Shown here: piece after piece, positions 1-8,600 of the stretch
Numbering within the stretch: the stretch's first letter is position 1
How the letters are laid out: the number at the start of each line of letters is the position of its first letter
Assembly: GCA_045653425.1 (NCBI GenBank)
Contig: JAZOLU010000010.1
Coordinates: 1 to 64,000, forward strand
Length of the DNA: 64,000 nucleotides
Source of the DNA: RGIG3009 sp045653425
Lineage (GTDB): Bacteria; Bacillota; Clostridia; Oscillospirales; Acutalibacteraceae
Reading direction: 5' to 3'
Notes under the pieces: generated by a model
Told to the model about the DNA's origin: nothing
Seen by the model: the letters and a program-made list of their open reading frames with translations, nothing else
Databases searched by the model: none
Translations under genes and position numbers: made by a program

Positions 1-162
1 CAAATTATTTGTGGTGTCATGCGACAGACAGAAAAAGAGGAAGTCTTGCGGACCCCCTCTTTCACAAAGTGTGTGGCACAAAAAGAAGCAAAGCCTTTTT
101 GAAAATAAAAAAGTGTGCGCAACAAAAGTTACACACACCGAAAAATGCATAACTCCGTTTGC

Positions 163-270
163 TACCACACAAAACTTAACGCCTACAACAAGTACGCGAA
201 AAGAGCATGCATTTTTACCAAAATAAAAACACATACTTGTCGCAAGCGTAATATTAAGTTTTGTGTGGTA
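163..270. repeat. Long perfect inverted repeat (17-bp arms)
   Basis: Arms at 163-179 and 254-270 are perfect reverse complements (core ACCACACAAAACTTAA). A second, nested pair lies at 188-194 and 234-240 (ACAAGTA / TACTTGT). The whole could extrude as a cruciform or fold as RNA. It lies just past the end of the serine recombinase gene, so it may be a recombination, mobilisation or RNA element of the same mobile unit. That link is inference. I see no gene in positions 1-300. Confidence 0.6.
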
Positions 271-313
271 AATTTATTGTATCACCGAATCGGTAATTTG
301 TAAAGTGGCAAAA

Positions 314-345
314 GAAAAGGCGAACCGCCCGCGGTTCTCCTTTTC
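314..345 (-). terminator. Rho-independent terminator
   Basis: On the minus strand this is a 14-bp stem (GAAAAGGAGAACCG with its partner, one mismatch) closed by a short loop and followed by TTTTG. It lies downstream of the leftward recombinase gene and probably ends its transcript. Confidence 0.7.
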
Positions 346-357
346 ATAATGGTAAAC

Positions 358-490
358 TTATTTCCCGCAGCCCTTGTCAAAACTCGGGTTGCACGCATAG
401 AAATTGCGGCTGTCCAACCGCTCGGTTGCAAGACGTAACCCTTCACCTGAACAATCAGAGTAGAATGGATTTGCGATAAAAAAATAATTA
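358..490 (-). pseudogene. Possible tail of an unrecognised gene
   Basis: A minus-strand frame shifted from the recombinase frame stays open from about 490 to a TAA at 358. It encodes a protein-like stretch of about 44 residues ending in NPSFDKGCGK. It has no start codon with a ribosome binding site and overlaps the end of the recombinase gene. It may be the remnant of another gene joined here by rearrangement. I do not recognise the family, and chance openness cannot be excluded. Confidence 0.25.
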
Positions 491-1996
491 TATTTTCCAC
501 TTGATTTCAATGCTTTCTTTTGAGGCGGTTATGCGCTCTATCAGGCAGTCAACCACCGTGATTTTGTCGCTAACCGACAGTTCATCCCAATGCTCAAAAT
601 ATCCGCTGATTTCACCCACATCATTTGTGCGGTTACTATCTAACGAAACAATCTCAGCGCTAAGTTCTTTCTTCTCGGCATCAAGCTCGGCAATACGGTT
701 ATTTATGTACTGCATCACCGTGTCATTTGCCGCAGAGATTTTTTCGAGCAAAGAGGATATTTCTTTGTCAATTTCTTCTATACGTGTTTTCAGTTTTACA
801 ACTTGCAGGTTACAGCCGTCCTGCTTTTTCCTTGACAGTGTCTGAAACTCCGCTAATTTCTTCTGCATTTCTTTAAATACAATGTCATCCACAACATCTG
901 CATCCAGCGAGCCGAAATGACAACCACCGGCGTGATATTTGTTTGTGCAGAGATAATAGCGGTTATCGGACTTAGTTTTGCATTTATAAATCTTAGCGGT
1001 TAAAGCATATCCGCAGCTGGCACATTTAATCTTACCCGCAAGCCAGGTTGCTTTTGCCTTGATGGGCCGTGCAACGCTTTGATTGTTCAAGCACTTGGAA
1101 CGGCATTTAATCCACGTTGCCGAATCAACAAGCCCCTCGTGCGGAGCCAAAACCAATGTGTGACCTACTAAGGATATGGTTTTTCGCTTGAAGCTGTCGC
1201 CCGAATAAAGATACGCTCCGTTTATACTGATAAAATCCCCTGGGTTGTTGACAATGTTCGTCCCTTGCGCTTTAAAAAATTCATAAAGCTGATAATCGGC
1301 TTTTACATACGCAGGGTTGATTACCACATCACGCAAACGGCTTCGATTAAAGAGTTTTCCATCACGCTTTCGTATGCCGTGTTCTTCCAAATAACGCATA
1401 ACATCGCCGAATGAGGTTTGAGGCTTTGCATACATTGAAAATATCAATCGAATAACCTCTGCCTCTTCCTCGATTGGCTTATACATTTTGGTTCGTATTC
1501 CGTCTATAATTGTTTCAACCAGTTCAAACCCAAACGGTACTCAGCCACCCATATAAAAGCCGCGTTTACTTCGTGATGAATACGCATCAATAACACGCTG
1601 CTGAATGGTTTCACGCTCAAGCTGTGCGAAAATCATAACAATCATCAGCATAGCTTTGCCAATAGGTGCCCCCGTATCGAATTTCTCCATTGTGCTGACA
1701 AAGTCAACGTGGTTCTTTTGAAACACTTCAATTAAACTGGCAAAATCAAGCACGGAACGGCTGATACGGTCGAGACGATAAACGATAACACGGTTTACTT
1801 TGCCCGCCTCTATATCACGCAACAGCTCTTGAAACGCAGGGCGGTCTATGTTTTTGCCACTATAACCCTTGTCGGTATAAACTTTATAACTTTCTCCTGT
1901 CACCTCGCCTTTACAAAACTCGATTTGACTTTCCACGGATATGCTGTCTATCCTGTCAACCGATTGTCTTGCATAAATTGCGTTAAAAAGATTCAA
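488..1996 (-). pseudogene. Large serine recombinase interrupted by in-frame UGA
   Basis: This is a site-specific recombinase of the large serine (TnpX/TndX-like) family. From a TTG start at 1996, with GGGAG six bases upstream, the frame has the resolvase domain (YARQS with the nucleophilic Ser12, then YRLDRISRS) but stops at TGA 1541-1543 after 151 residues. The same frame then continues without a shift: 18 codons (VPFGFELVET...) plus 332 more. That second part carries the recombinase domain, a zinc ribbon (CASCGY ... CTNKYHAGGC) and a coiled coil, and ends at 488. The expected residue at the break is Arg, so one CGA to TGA change explains it. TGA is a normal stop elsewhere in the window. The encoded protein is therefore probably truncated and inactive unless the stop is read through. 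Confidence 0.85.
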
Positions 1997-2068
1997 TTTT
2001 CACTCCCTTCTTCGCAAAAAGAAGCGGAGCTGCTGACATATATAGTGTGCCGGAACAGCCCTTTTTCT

Positions 2069-2236
2069 TCAAGGTTTACAGGACATATATTTGCAAAAAA
2101 CATCATATAATTTTGCTTCTATTTGTAGTTTTACTTCTCTTTTTTCGTCCACAGAAAACCCGGGGGTTAAATTGGTAATCGACACTATTTTGTTGCCGAT
2201 TTTTTGCTCCCAAATCTGTGCAACGTAATTTATCAT
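2069..2236 (-). CDS. Small 55-residue protein upstream of the recombinase
   Basis: A short frame starts with ATG at 2236 behind a strong GGGAGGAG ribosome binding site and ends with TGA at 2069. The product is acidic/basic mixed, beginning MINYVAQIWEQKIGNKIV and ending CKYMSCKP. It lies 72 bp before the serine recombinase start on the same strand, so the two are likely cotranscribed. Small proteins in this position are common in recombinase-bearing mobile elements (TnpW-like); sequence identity to TnpW is not claimed. It could be an accessory or directionality factor, which is inference from position only. Confidence 0.5.
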   Translation of the reverse strand: MINYVAQIWEQKIGNKIVSITNLTPGFSVDEKREVKLQIEAKLYDVFCKYMSCKP

Positions 2237-2383
2237 GCAGTCCGTCTCCTCCCTTTTGCGAGTATTTGTCTTTTATTAAAATATGATGTGCGTCTTGTCC
2301 TCTATGCCAAGTGGCTGCACACCCATTTGTGAAGGGCTTTGCATAACACGTCTTCTCCATACCTTATTTTTAGCAAATATAAA

Positions 2384-2417
2384 AAACACAGCCCTTTTTA
2401 ATAAAAGAACTGTGTTT
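2384..2417 (-). terminator. Terminator of the fibre operon
   Basis: AAACACAG and CTGTGTTT form the outer stem and CTTTT/AAAAG the inner stem. On the minus strand the hairpin is followed by TTTTTTATATTT. It lies 43 bp after the last gene of the leftward TasA-like cluster and likely ends that transcript. Confidence 0.75.
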
Positions 2418-2459
2418 CAAGTATATACTCTTGGTTTTTAGCAGGATATATCTCTACTA

Positions 2460-2729
2460 TTATTGATTATTTTCTTTTCTGCTTTCCTCTACGGCTTGCA
2501 GAATTTGCGCGGTGGTGAGTGTGTTTCCCCAAGTTGTTGCTTCTCGCTCTTTTTTAGCACACTCAGCACAAATCTGTCCAAGACCAATTTCATAGTTTTC
2601 GCGCCTATCAATCGGCATAGATAGGGGAATACAGGTTAAGTTGCCGCAGATTACGCAACGCTCAAATTCTTCTGTAACAGGGGCATTATTCATACTGTCA
2701 AAAATCTTGGCAATCCGTTTTAACTTCAT
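2460..2729 (-). CDS. Small zinc-ribbon protein, last gene of fibre operon
   Basis: This 89-residue protein has two CxxC pairs (CVICGN near residue 25 and CAECAK near residue 53), consistent with one structural zinc site. There is no signal peptide, so it is probably cytoplasmic. Its ATG directly abuts the stop codon of the upstream threonine-rich TasA-like gene, with GAGGTG upstream inside that gene, so the two are translationally linked. I do not recognise a named family. Its position at the end of a secreted-protein operon suggests a regulatory or chaperone role, but nothing in the sequence proves it. Confidence 0.65.
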   Translation of the reverse strand: MKLKRIAKIFDSMNNAPVTEEFERCVICGNLTCIPLSMPIDRRENYEIGLGQICAECAKKEREATTWGNTLTTAQILQAVEESRKENNQ

Positions 2730-3608
2730 TTATTCGCTCACCTCGGTGGTTGCTGCGCCTGTGGTTTCAGTGCTTTCGATTACAGGCCTGGTTTCTTGGG
2801 TTGTTTCTGTGCTTGCTGTTTCTGTGGCCGTTGTTTGCGCAACCGTTGCGCTTGACTGGGTGGTAACGGCGGACAGTGCCGTTGTCGTTGTCGTTGTCGT
2901 CGTTGTGGTTGTAGTGGTGGTCGTGGTTACCTTTGTCGTCGTCGTTGTCATCCGTGTAGACGTCGTGGTTCCCGTTGTGGTAGATGTCGTGGGTGCGGCA
3001 CTCTCCTGTGTATCATCGGCAGCGGTAGCGGGCGCTTTGACAACAATTACCGGTGCCGGGGGACCGTTTACGATGTAAAACTCGTTTTTTCCCGTGTTGG
3101 TAGCCGAGTAACACGGGGAAGTCCCCCAGCGCGATTCAATGGCAACCGATGCTTGTTTCTCAACCTCCAAAACAAACTCAACGTACTTCCTGTACTGGTT
3201 CTCCGCGGCGATGTCCGCACCAATTTGCTGCGTGTGGTATTCATCCGTTCCAACAGAAACAACGCAGAACCCGGTACTTGCCGTACTATCATCGCCTTTG
3301 GCAAGTTTCACGGTATACTTGCCGGGAGCGGTGAAATGGAATTCACTTATCCCGTTTTCTTTTGATGAAGGCGATACGTGGTTACCGTTTGCATCGGTAA
3401 CGATGATTTGTGCTTCAAAATTTGCCGCTTTGATAGTGTTCGAACCGGAAGTGATGTTTGCGGAAAAATAGGCGTAAGCCGTCATACTCATAGCCGCCAG
3501 ACACATCACGATAACCGCCACGGTGACAGCAACGCGCGTTATCATTACTTTTTCACGGATTTTTCCGTGTTGCGGTATGTAAAAAAACTCGTTATACAGT
3601 TTTCTCAC
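2730..3608 (-). CDS. TasA/CalY-like secreted protein with poly-threonine tail
   Basis: The 292-residue product starts at GTG 3608 (AAAGGGG seven bases upstream). A hydrophobic segment at about residues 22-45 is followed by TAYAYFSANITSGSNTIKA, the SipW-type cleavage and start region of TasA/CalY proteins. A beta-rich domain runs to about residue 185. The last 100 residues are threonine- and serine-rich, including a run of 18 threonines, like a stalk or O-glycosylated linker. There is no sorting signal. It is probably exported by one of the SipW-like peptidases upstream and incorporated into, or linked to, the surface fibre. The repetitive ACN codons could make tail length variable. Confidence 0.75.
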   Translation of the reverse strand: MRKLYNEFFYIPQHGKIREKVMITRVAVTVAVIVMCLAAMSMTAYAYFSANITSGSNTIKAANFEAQIIVTDANGNHVSPSSKENGISEFHFTAPGKYTVKLAKGDDSTASTGFCVVSVGTDEYHTQQIGADIAAENQYRKYVEFVLEVEKQASVAIESRWGTSPCYSATNTGKNEFYIVNGPPAPVIVVKAPATAADDTQESAAPTTSTTTGTTTSTRMTTTTTKVTTTTTTTTTTTTTTTTALSAVTTQSSATVAQTTATETASTETTQETRPVIESTETTGAATTEVSE

Positions 3609-3638
3609 GCCTCTGCCCCTTTCTCGTATCGGTTGCGG

Positions 3639-4289
3639 TTAACTGCTTTGCTGAAATGCGTTGATAACGACCCCCAACTCCACGCGGGGAACCGTATCTC
3701 CGCGATAGTTGGCTTGATTGCCCACCTGTTCGGGCATACAAACTACCAACGCCACATAGGCGGTATCGCCGGCGTTAAGGGCCGCCGTCTCTGTTGAGTA
3801 ATTGTTCAGCTTCCTATCGGCAACGCCCGCCGCGAGGGGGCGAGTGCCAACCTTCTCTTGCACGGCAGTCTCCGAATCGGCGGTAACCACGCCGAATCGC
3901 AGATAATCCTGCAAATTGAACGTTTGACCGAAAGCATTGGTGGCGACCGTATAATCGCTCACAGTCACAGCGGTCTTAAAGTTAAAAGCACGGTCGCCGA
4001 TATTCTGCACTTTCAGGTACACCACTTGCACGTAACCCGGCTCATACACGGCTTGCTCGTCAAAAACGGGTGTGTCGTTTTCAATTAGCTCCCACGTGCC
4101 GTTATCCAAACGGTGGGACACCGCCAATTCAAAATCCGCCATATGAAACAGGTTGGTTACCTCCTCCGAGGTGTCGGTAAACCACGCCAGCGTGGTGCCC
4201 GCGCCGAGAACGCCCCAAACAATGAGCGCGCACAAACTGAGGGCTAAAGCGATTCGTTTGTATGGTTTTTTCTGTTGCTTTGGTTTCAC
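3639..4289 (-). CDS. TasA/CalY-like fibre protein
   Basis: This 216-residue secreted protein starts at GTG 4289 behind AAGGAGG. It has a lysine-rich N-terminus, a membrane segment at about residues 13-33, and the motif TTLAWFTDTSEEVTN that is typical just after the SipW cleavage site of TasA/CalY proteins. The remainder is a compact beta domain with the family feature EPGYVQVVYLKVQN. It lies 30 bp upstream of the threonine-rich paralogue. A fibre subunit or minor subunit is likely; which subunit dominates cannot be told from sequence. Confidence 0.8.
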   Translation of the reverse strand: MKPKQQKKPYKRIALALSLCALIVWGVLGAGTTLAWFTDTSEEVTNLFHMADFELAVSHRLDNGTWELIENDTPVFDEQAVYEPGYVQVVYLKVQNIGDRAFNFKTAVTVSDYTVATNAFGQTFNLQDYLRFGVVTADSETAVQEKVGTRPLAAGVADRKLNNYSTETAALNAGDTAYVALVVCMPEQVGNQANYRGDTVPRVELGVVINAFQQSS

Positions 4290-4329
4290 GCTTTTTCCTC
4301 CTTGTCAGCGCTTTACGACAGTTTCTTGC

Positions 4330-4974
4330 TTATGACGTCCTTCTACGCCGCGCCAAAAGCACAACGAGAATACACAACGAGCAGAACACGAGCAGCAAAG
4401 GCAAACCGTTGCTGGTTTCCCCCGTTTGCGGCGGTTTTGGGTCACTTTCCTCTACGGGAAATTCCTCTATCATAAATTCCCAATCAAGATAACCGATTTG
4501 GTTTTGAAATTCGTTGGGGAGTTCCACGGGCACGGTTAAGGTTACGTCCAGATTGACCTCACCGCCCGAATAGAGTGTACCAAGGCATACCCAATCGGTG
4601 AGCTGTGCCGTTTCATTGGCGGCGGCGTTGAACATATACGCCATTTCGTTCTCCGCACTCGGTTGCACTTTCAGCCCCAGTTGTGAGAGAAATTCTGCAG
4701 AATCCGCGTGCGCGCCGAGGGAGCGAAGGTAAATCTTGACTTTTACCCTATCGTCCGCATCGTTTTTGAGGGTGATTTTCTGCGTTAAGGTATCCCCCGG
4801 CATCACGCCCTTAAACTGCGGAAACAGGTCGGTCAGCGAATGCTCGCTGCCGGGTTCAAACACAAAATTGCCCGCATTGCCGTTGTAGGTTACCTTGCCG
4901 TCTGCCGCCGATACGGGCAAAACGGCGAACAGGGCAACGACAAATACAACAAGTACAGTAATTATCTTTTTCAT
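4330..4974 (-). CDS. Secreted protein with LPXTG-like wall anchor
   Basis: The 214-residue product has an ordinary Sec signal peptide (to about residue 23, VSAADG), a beta-sandwich-like region, and a C-terminal sorting signal: PPQTGE near residue 180, a hydrophobic helix, then RRRRTS. PPQTG departs from LPXTG at the first position, so a dedicated sortase may be used; none is encoded in the window. Its start overlaps the stop of the upstream gene by ATGA and has AAAGGAGG upstream. By analogy with TapA-type accessory proteins it may tether the fibre to the cell wall. That role is inference. Confidence 0.75.
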   Translation of the reverse strand: MKKIITVLVVFVVALFAVLPVSAADGKVTYNGNAGNFVFEPGSEHSLTDLFPQFKGVMPGDTLTQKITLKNDADDRVKVKIYLRSLGAHADSAEFLSQLGLKVQPSAENEMAYMFNAAANETAQLTDWVCLGTLYSGGEVNLDVTLTVPVELPNEFQNQIGYLDWEFMIEEFPVEESDPKPPQTGETSNGLPLLLVFCSLCILVVLLARRRRTS

Positions 4975-5546
4975 TCATCTGCCTCCTTTGGCCAACCGGA
5001 GGCGGTATAGGTCTTACCGTCTGTGATGGGATTGTTCTCGCTCTGCACGGCTTGCGCCTTTACCGTTAAGGTAAGGGTTTTACCGATATACGCGTTATCC
5101 ACTTTAGAGCCGACGATTTCCACGTGGGAGAACACATGGGGAGTCGTTTCACCGGGATTTACGATGCCGGTATAGTAATACCAGCCGTCGTGCAATTGCC
5201 AATGCTCGTCGTTAATATTGAGTTTGAAGCAATCCGCGGCAGAGAGTTCCCGTGAATCCACGCCGTACACCATTTTGACGCGGAGATAGAAAGGATGCTC
5301 GCAATCGCTCTCGATGCGGACCTCTTTGCTCACCACGTCGCCGGGGACGATATACACGCCCTCTTTGGGGAACGCGGTTCCTTGGTCGGTCGTTTCGTGG
5401 ATAACAAACTGAATATTACCGGAGGTCACGACATTGGTGGCTTTGCCCACGGTAGAATAAAACGCAAGCGTGGAGGTGCTGATAAACGTCATAAGCACTG
5501 CCACAAGCGCGGCAACAAATATTTTTACCTTAATCTTGCCCAACAT
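4971..5546 (-). CDS. TasA/CalY-like protein
   Basis: This product has 191 residues. The ATG at 5546 is chosen over an upstream in-frame start because AAGGAGGG lies four to nine bases before it. The N-terminus has a hydrophobic segment followed by STSTLAFYSTVGKATNVVTSGN, the SipW-processed TasA signature. The body contains IVPGDVVSKEVRIESDCEHPFYLRVK, matching the family's pattern of proline-glycine turns before a conserved beta strand. It overlaps the anchored-protein gene by ATGA, so the two are probably made in a fixed ratio. Confidence 0.8.
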   Translation of the reverse strand: MLGKIKVKIFVAALVAVLMTFISTSTLAFYSTVGKATNVVTSGNIQFVIHETTDQGTAFPKEGVYIVPGDVVSKEVRIESDCEHPFYLRVKMVYGVDSRELSAADCFKLNINDEHWQLHDGWYYYTGIVNPGETTPHVFSHVEIVGSKVDNAYIGKTLTLTVKAQAVQSENNPITDGKTYTASGWPKEADE

Positions 5547-5575
5547 AATGCCCTCCTTGTTCAAATTTTGCCTGT

Positions 5576-5650
5576 CAGCAATCAAAAGACACAAAGGAAA
5601 TTCTTTATGCCCTTTGATTGCCGCCTATCCCCCGAAGGGGATAGGACGGA
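5576..5650 (-). ncRNA. Double-hairpin element, copy 1
   Basis: In RNA of the minus strand, 5603-5623 and 5576-5596 form a 21-bp stem with only G-U exceptions and a 6-nt loop. It is preceded by a perfect 9-bp GC-rich hairpin (5624-5645) with a TTCG loop. A second copy with compensating differences lies at 14507-14577. Both copies sit just before the ribosome binding site of a gene in the fibre operon. They may be mRNA stabilising, processing or regulatory structures. Confidence 0.6.
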
Positions 5651-5663
5651 CTTAGGGGTTAAA

Positions 5664-8600
5664 TTACCAAGCGTAAACTCTGTAGCCAGCCGAGTTGGTT
5701 TTAACAGTAGCATTTTCTGCTCCTGCACCATTGGCAACAACATTAACATTAAGAGCCTTAAGAACCTGAACTGTGGTGTAGTTCTCGTAGTAGATTGCAC
5801 CAATGGTGCCATCTTTTACAACAACAGTTCCAAATACCTCAGAAGCCTTGTTGGCAGAGGGGTTCTGTGCCCAAATGGAAGAAATCTCGCCGCCCTGTAC
5901 AGTAACCTTGATTTCCTTGCTGCTGCAGAATAGACGAATTGCATCAAACCAACTACTGTTAGTAGCAGTGATCTTGCCGCCCTTAACAGTCAGGGTTGCG
6001 CCGCCGTAGTTGTCAATAGCGTAACCAATCTGCTGAGCGCCTGTGCCAAGCAAAGCAATATTTCCGCTGTTAACAGTCAGACTGCTCTTGTTAACGATGG
6101 CATTAACTGCCTTGCCATTATCAACATTACCATCAAAGGTGGCTTCAATGGTGCCGTTTCCGGTGATGGTCAAACCATATGTGTTGAGGATCAGGGACTC
6201 GCCGGCGGCAACGGTACCATACAACTTCTTACCGTTCAGATTCAGGGTAATGCTTGCGGTGGGATTGATCGTGTTCTCCACCTCAATATTAGACATCAGA
6301 ACGAGAGTATAGTACTTAGCAGTTGCAGCCACAGCGGAATCCAAGTCACCATAGTAACCGTAGACAGCCTTGCTCTGATAGTTCAGAACGTAAGCAGCAG
6401 CGGTGATGCTCACATTCTGAGCCTCTGCCACACCGAATGCAGTACGGTTGATCATTGCACCGGCGGTGATCTTCAGGACACCGGTACCAGTAACATCGAT
6501 CTTGCCAGTCACAGCAGCATCTTCCTTGATGGTGCAGGTACCACCTGTCACAGTAATGTCGCCGATTACGGTGACACCCGACATGGTCAGGTTGTCGGTG
6601 GCCAAAATATCACCGTTCACAGTACCATTCTTCAGAGTCAGTGTGAACTTACTGCTGGGGCTGTTAACCTTGATATCAGCGTTCAGCTCGAAACCGTTCA
6701 GATTGATGGTGATGCCATCGGTAGCAGACTTATTGTTCTTGCCGACAACCAGTTCATCGCCCTCATAGTTCTCGAACAGAGTCACAGTGTAATACTTGGG
6801 AGTCTTATCGAGAGCCTCCTGCAGGGTCTTATAGTACTTGGTAGTAGTACCGTTGGAGACCTTGGCAACATACTCATTTACAATCCAGTTGCCACTAACC
6901 TTTTCAAGCATATATTTGGCAGGGACGTTTCCGGTGAGAATATCATTCTTCACAGCAGAAGCTGCGATGGAAACTTCTACCGGCCACTCGGTGGAACCTT
7001 CGGTAACGAAGAGATAAACGTCACCATTCAGAGTAGCGTTCTTACCGACAGTCAGCTTACCGGTGTTCGCATTCTTGCTGGGATCCTGCATCCAAACGGA
7101 CTTGTTAGCGCCTACCACAACACCGCCGTTGATGGTCAGAATGTTCTGAGCTTCAACGCCGTTGAGGAACTGGCGGATTGCGCGGTAGGGGGACTTAATA
7201 GTACCACCGTTGATAATGGTTTCAGCATAGGTGCCCTTACCGTTGGTGAGGTTATCAATGCCGTAAGCCATATCGGTGCCGCCGAGATGCTCGATGGTAC
7301 CGTTCTCAACGATCAGCTTGCCGCCAACAGTGTTGGAGATTACAGAAGAGTAAGCGTTCCAGCCACGGTTGTTGGTAGCAACAAGAGTCATCGTACCGTT
7401 ACCGGTGATGGTCAGCTCGCCCTTGTTGGTGATCAGACCAAAGCTTCCGGTAGCATTGTCAGTACCGGTAATGGTCTTGCCGTTGAGGTCAAGAGTAATC
7501 TTCTTGGTGTTGGTAATACCCTCAGAAACTGCGATATTACCAAGAACCTTGATGGTATCGCCATCCTGAGCAGCTGCAAATGCATCTGCCAGAGTTTCGT
7601 AGATCTTAGTGCCACCCTGTACGCCAATAACATTTGCATACTGGCTGAGCGCTGCGCCGCCAAAGTCATTCACGCCAAGAACTGTGCAAGTAATGGTTTT
7701 GGTTCCATTAGCTTCGCTAATAGCAGTGCCAACGTTTTCCATAGTGCAGTTCTTAATTGTAAATGCTCTGTTAGCGCTGTTGTTGAGAACGAATCCGTTG
7801 TTAGAATTCTTAACAATCAGGTTCTCAAAGGTTGCAGTATTTACACCGGATGCAAAATAAACTGCATAGTTAGGACAATTTTCAACCGTTACATCCTTAA
7901 CAGATACATTACTTGTAGCGGAAGAAACGTAGAGGAAAGAATACATGTAATCTTTTACAGTACAATCCTCAATAACGATCTTATTTGCTCCCTTGAAAAG
8001 GAAGGGATAAGCATATTTGCCTGCACCGTCAAATGTACAATTCTTGATAGTGTAATTGCCTGTGGTACTCTTTGTGCTCTTAGCAAAGCCACCATTTACA
8101 AAATTTACATTCTGTACGGTTACAGTCAAACCTGCATTTGCGGTCATCGTGCCGGTGTAGTTCTTGCCTGCACCGTCGATGGTGAGGTTCTTGTCGATGG
8201 TAACGTTTTCGTTAACATCAGCAAGGAGGGTGATGGTTGCGCCAGCGTCGGCATTAGCGATAGCATCTGCAAGAGTTGCATAGCCAACACCGTTTACAGA
8301 AGCAACAGGAGTAGCAATACCATAGTAACCATTTCCATTGGCCTTAAACACGAAGTTGTCAGCCAACAAAGCGGCGTTTGTGCCCATCTTTGCATTCTCG
8401 GTAAAGAGGCCACCAGAAATAGCACCCGCCAACTTGGTAGCATCGGAGCAACCGATCTTGCCGTTGAAGGTACCGCCGGTTACAGCAAACGCAACGTTGT
8501 AAGTGGAATTGGTAACAAATACAGAGGAAGCATCGCCGCCTGCGGGAGCAAATTCACCGCCGTTGATGGTAAGCTTCGAGCTGTTATCTACAGCCTGAAC

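Noticed and set aside
282..500. A 72-codon minus-strand frame after the recombinase
   Set aside because: It runs through the terminator hairpin, and a different frame in the same place looks more protein-like.
2880..2970. Plus-strand poly-valine frame
   Set aside because: Artefact of reading the threonine codon run backwards.
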